Notes under the pieces: model-generated
Told to the model about the DNA's origin: nothing
Database searches by the model: none
The model's input: the letters and a program-made list of their open reading frames with translations, nothing else
In this document: positions 54,701 through 60,700 of the stretch, in pieces
How the letters are laid out: every line of letters begins with the position of its first letter
Position numbering within the stretch: the first letter of the stretch is position 1
From: Symsagittifera roscoffensis
Lineage: Eukaryota; Xenacoelomorpha; Acoela; Convolutidae
Length of the DNA stretch: 64,000 nt
NCBI RefSeq assembly: GCF_963678635.1
Contig: NC_087069.1
Coordinates: 33,503,090-33,567,089, forward strand
Direction: 5' to 3'
Program-made: the position numbers and the translations under genes

Positions 54701-57700
54701 CTTTATAGGGGTGGCAATTCTTTACTAGGTATCATAGGTGACAGGATAAATAACAAAAGCCGTAACCTTAAATACAAAATAGGAAAGACCGCTAGCTTAA
54801 CAATGACATTAACTTCAAAAGTCAAAACTAATTACCTTGAAAACATATCATTTTAATTTATACTTATGAAAAAAGCAGTAATGCACAATCAGTGTATTGT
54901 ATTGTTCCGACCACTTCGCGGGGTTGGAAGGAATTAAGGCGTACGGTGTGTTTCCAGCCAATTTGACTACATCAAACAAATCTCGTAGGTAGTCAAATAT
55001 GGTCTCCTATTGATCGAGACTCGGAAAGTTTAACCTGTGTTGACTTCTTGGCTATTTTTGATTCTCCGACCCATTTTGGTTTTGTTTTTAGTTAACTATA
55101 GTTAGGGAACCTTAGTTAACTATTTCCAAGAGATTTTTATTCCAGTTAAAATTATCATTTATACATTACTGAAAGGGTGTGGTTTTTCGGTCACGACCAA
55201 TTTGATTTTCCGAGCTCTCCGAAAATATTATAAAGACCCTCCAGAAAATGTTCCAGAAAATGTTCGACCAAAAAACTGCGCTAGTTATATTTAGTTTAAA
55301 TTTAAATTTAGTTATATTGGCCTTTAGAAAACTTTTGATGCTAGCCAGCCAAAAATGGACCCTTTGGAAAACCTTGGCAACCAGAATTGAGGGGCCGGGC
55401 GGGGGGTAACGCCTCTTCTATGTTAGGCACGCGACAGGTGATATGAATTACAAGCCAGAAGTCTAGACTTACGCAGGTTGGAGGAAGTAGAGATCTCCAT
55501 TCCTCACATGTACAAACTTATTAAAGTCACTTGTTTCTGTGATGTACTCTTGCAGTGGCATATTTCCCAGTCCAGTGTAGTCCCTCTTCCACATGAACTG
55601 CAGTCCAGGCACCCCTCTGGGGGGAGTGACTTCTCCCTCGCACATGAGTCGCTGGGTCTCGGAGGTGGTGAAGGTGATCCGTCTCTCGGCCACAGTTAAA
55701 CGGTCTCGCTTCACGGGCGTGGCTGAACACAATCATATGACATACATCACACACAACTGCAAGTATATAAACTTCACATACACAAAATAATGAAAAATAC
55801 GTTAAAGAGCCAAGATTATGAATAAAGAAGGAACACTTAGTTATGGTTACCTAATAGCATTCTGCATACTTAAATTTTCAATTGCATTTAATTGCCTTAA
55901 GCACGCTTATATTTAGTTAAAATATGTGAAATGGCAAAAGACACTTCCAAATAGCTAGGAGAGAGCATTGCTGTCAGCAATCAACAAGCGCAGCCAAGAA
56001 CAATTCAGCCGAATAAAAACGCATCTGATCGTGGATCTCCATCATCGTCTGGCTAACCGTCATACGGGATGGGCTGAGCCTCATCGACATGAAGCTTCAT
56101 CATGCTGATGAAAGAAAAGAAGAGGCGAGGGCTCTGTGGGAATTGGACTTTAAGTTTGCATGCGCATCAAGAAAGAGCGGATGACGGTTCGATTTGAAAA
56201 ATCGCAACAAACTGTTTTCCAAAAAATTCTTGGAAAATAGGCGATGACGGTTAGAACAATTCAAAACGCATGACGCAATCATGTGGTAAAAAAAAAAGAA
56301 AAAAAATCGAATCCTTTCTTGTTGACTTCAAGTGAAACGAAGAAACAAAAGAATTTTTAAAAAATCTTAATATCTCAATTAGCTACAGAGGAGCTAAGCT
56401 CTTTATTATACTTAGACAAAATTCCTTCATTCCAAAAAAATTTTGATCAAGTTTCCAATTCAGATATTCAATGCATTGTCCACGAAATTCGTGATTTGTT
56501 TATATTAAGCAATGAAGAGCTAATCAAATTTGTTTTTTGTTGACATTTCTTTTGGATGCAAGGATAATGCCGAAGAATGACAGATGCGGAATGCCTACAT
56601 GTTTCAAGTTTTTTTGAATATAATGTTATATGGTTTTCAATGTGTTTTCGGCGTTTTGAAAACCCCACTTGGGCTTGTTCGCTTGTTACTGCCGCATGGT
56701 CTCAGTTAGGTGTCTACTGACCGTTTAGCCCCCAATCAGTTCTACTGATGATAGAGAGGCTTCAAGGGAAGGGAAACCATTAGTAGAAGCAGTATCCGTA
56801 AAGTGAACAAGTTCTAGTTTTGTTTTTGAAACCGAATAGAGGTGCCTAGGACTAGCGAGTTTCAGAAATTATGAGTGATTAATTTGAACTTTTTCTTATT
56901 TAATTTGGTTTTATACCGACAACGATTGAACAATCATTTTAAATATTGATGCAGAGCGTGGACCTTATATCATTAACCTGTCTAGACAATGCCATGGATT
57001 TGCTGCTTTTTGTTTATTCAAACTTAAGTATTTTTTCCAATATCTTCTTTTATGTTTTCAGATTTATATATTTTTCTTTTTCTTTGAAGCTCTCAAATTT
57101 CGTATTTCATTTGATAAAACGGGCAGTGCTCTGTAACCCAATTGGGTTCGTTAACTGTCCCCTCACTGGTTCTGGTGCTTCATGTTTAAATTCACGTTAT
57201 ATGCATATTTATCATTAACAAAATGAGAAATGAATTCTTTCTCTCTTCAATATTAAATCGCACAAAAAATTCGGTTTTTTTCACAGAAAAACTTGGGCCA
57301 TTTTTTTGTAACGCAATTACTCGGACCATTACAGGACAGGACCAAATTACCATCAATTCGTAAAAATTGCTTGAATTAGTAAAAATTCATTCTAACGTAA
57401 AAAAAACAACCCACAAAAATTATGCCCAACTTAAATGTTCAAACCAGAAAGTTTGCCAATTTCCAAAAAGTAATGCTCCTGGCCGCAACCGAACCCCTAG
57501 CTTTGTTGTCCTAAGCATGCGCATTATCACTACGCTCGCAGGATCAACCGACAAAAACACTAACCGACAAAAGTACTCGCAGGATCAATGGTAATCCCGA
57601 TTGAATTGCTGTCTAATAATAATTCGACATTTGAGACGGCCTTTTAAACAATAGATTAGTCCTTAATAGTTGGATGGGTGATGTATCGAAATGACTCACT

Positions 57701-60700
57701 GCCTGCCCTGAGTCTTGTCTCCCGGCTGACAATAGTGGCCAGTCTGTTTCTGGCGTAGCACCTGTACACTCCTGCGTCCTCCCTCCTCGGCCGGTGGATA
57801 TTGAGCCGACCACTCACTATCGATATCCTTGGGTCATTCTCGTCAATGCTTATCTCCTGGCCGCCAGTTATCGATTTACGCCACCTGATAAATACATTTT
57901 CTTCTATTCATTTGATGTGACATGTGTTTTTGTTGAAAGATTGCGAAGTTTGACATAAAACCGAGGCTGAACTTTGCTAACAAAAGCATCAAAAACTGGC
58001 ATAATGGAGTTTTATGGCAAGAAAAAGCAAAAGTAGGTCATTAAACTTTGAAAAACAAAACCAAATGAGACATCAGGATTCGAACCTTCGACAAAGATTT
58101 AGAGTCCAAAGTCTTGCAAAATGTCCTTACTGTCTTTCAAACACAAGCCACCGATAAAACGAATAAAACACATGAGCAGCATACAGATATTGCATTCAAA
58201 TCATTTCAAAAATAGGTGAAATATAACAACCGTTTTCTTGTGTTTAAAACAAAAAAAAACAGCCCAAAGCAGTTTTCAAACCAATCGAACGCAGTTTTGG
58301 AAATCAGCCGAAAGCAGAATCAAAGAATGTCCGCTCCTAAGCTGTTGAATATTTAATAAACGTCGTCACCCCACTTGCCGCCACACAAAAAAGCATGACA
58401 GCTAGCCTTCATTGAAATTGAATTTATTATAAAACACCCAACATCTCAAGCGCCAATTCTGTTCATTAAGTTTTATGCGCAAAAAAACTCTACTACCTGG
58501 CTACAATAGCTTGGCTAATTTTGATTAAACTTACTCGTAGAACACATGTGAGTCGTAGTCGTAGCTCTGTGCTCTGCAGTTGAGACTGACAGAGTAGTTT
58601 GCATTGTCATTCTCCGCATTCATCCACCACTCAGAAGGAGGCTCCACCACCCAGAATAGAGACTGGTAAGTGGCGCTCAGATCAGTCGAGAACTCACTCA
58701 TGTAGTCCCACTCTGACATGAAGCAACGCACCTGACAAGAAAGAATAAAAGAAAATAGTCAGTCGCTGTTATATCCCGCAGAATGTTCCGACTACAATAA
58801 TCACTCCAAAAGGAAAGTAATGAAAAGCATTTCAAATACCCATCACTACATGTCCTTTTCTCTCCGTGAATTGGTCCAATCAAAATTAATCGCAGATGAA
58901 TCGTTTTTCGACTTTGGATTGAGGTCATTGATATTTTAAAAATGCTATAGACATTTATTTCTTCGACCACAATTAATAGAACAAAGAAAATAAAAGAAAT
59001 TTTCTTAGAAAGGATTTATAAAACGATCTAAATTACAACCCAGAGGCGAAGCGGAGCTCCGCATCACTTGCGATTAAACACAAAAATAAAAACAGAAGCA
59101 GAAATAATGGAAAACGTTAAAAAAATAGGTCTACCAAGAAATAAATTTTCGCATGTCTCCATAGAATTTCATTCTAGGCTAACATGATAGAAATTTGAAA
59201 ATTAAATTAGCAGCGGAAAAAACTTACGAAGAGGAAATAAATCCGTCAATCTTTATGAAGACACAAGTTGAGCAGAAAAAAATGATTTCATAAAAGTCTT
59301 TACAATTTCAAGTCTCACCTGAGACTAGAATGAACAACATTTGCACTTTCAACTACAGAGTAAGTTGCCTACAGCGCAAGAGAAAAAAAATCATTTATGT
59401 GGCAACTAAGCAGACAATTTTTGAGCAGACACCTGTTGAGCCGAAAAACAAACCGACTTTTTAAAAAAAAGAAACATTTCAAGTCCACCTCCCTGAACAC
59501 TCAAAGAACAACACTTGCGTTTGCATTGAAAGTTGCTTACAGGACAAACAAGATTTGTGATGTGGCAACTGAGCCGACAAAATTTTAGCAACAATTCAAT
59601 TTTTATCGAACTTATTGTTCAATTGCATATATACTGAAAAAACACGGTCAGGCTACGAGTCGAACCCCAGACCATAGGGTACAAAATCGACGGCGTTATT
59701 CGAGGCCGAGTGAGGTTGTGAAGGCTCAATAAAAAAGCAAGTTGAAGAAAAGTTAACTTGTGTAAGAAAATTTGTTTCCTGGAAAAAGTCTTGTTCCCAA
59801 TTTCAAGACAGTTGCTTTCGAGTTTGTAATGAAACCTGATTTAGTCGAATAGGATTTTTGCCATCGAAACAACGCAATACAAGTTCATTGTGCCATAAAA
59901 AATAATCTGAAATCGTTTAATAAAAGAATAAAAGAGAATAGTCAGTCGCTGTTAAATCCCGCAGAATGTTCCGACTACAACAATCACTCCAAAAGGAAAG
60001 TAATGAAAAGCATTTCAAATACCCATCACTACATGTCCTTTTCTCTCCTTGAATTGGTCCAATCAAAATTAATCGCAGATGAATAGTTTTTCGACTTTGA
60101 ATTGAGGTCATTGATATTCTAAAAATGGTATAGACATTTATTTCTTCGACCACAACTAAAATAGAACAAAGAAAATAAAATAAATTTTCTTAAAAAGGAT
60201 TTATAAAACGATCTAAATTACAACCCAGAGGCGAAGCGTAGCTTCGCATCACTTGCGATTTAACACAAAAATAAAAACAGAAATAATGGAAAACGTTAAA
60301 AAAATAGGTCTACCAAGAAATAAATTTTCGTATGTCTCGATAGAATTTCATTCTAGGCTAACATGATAGAAATTTGAAAATTAAATTAGCAGCGGGAAAA
60401 AACTTACGAAGAGGAAATAAAGCCGTCAACCTTTATGAAGACACAAGGTGAGCAGAAAAAAATGATTTCATAAAAGTCTTTACAATTTCAAGTCTCACTT
60501 GAGACTAGAATGAACAACATTTGCACTTTCAACTACAGAGGAAGTTGCCTACAGCGCAAAAGAAGAAAAATCACTTATGTGGCAACTAAGCAGACAATTT
60601 TTGAGCAGACACCTGTAGAGCCGAAAAACAAACCGACTTTTAAAAAAAAAGAAAAATTCCAAGTCCACCTCCCTGAACCTACAAAGAACAACGCTTGCGT

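Noticed and set aside
59643-59723. Real tRNA gene at the GAGTCGAACCCC box
   Set aside because: Only a B-box-like T arm is convincing; acceptor and D arms do not pair, so it is a SINE-type relic.
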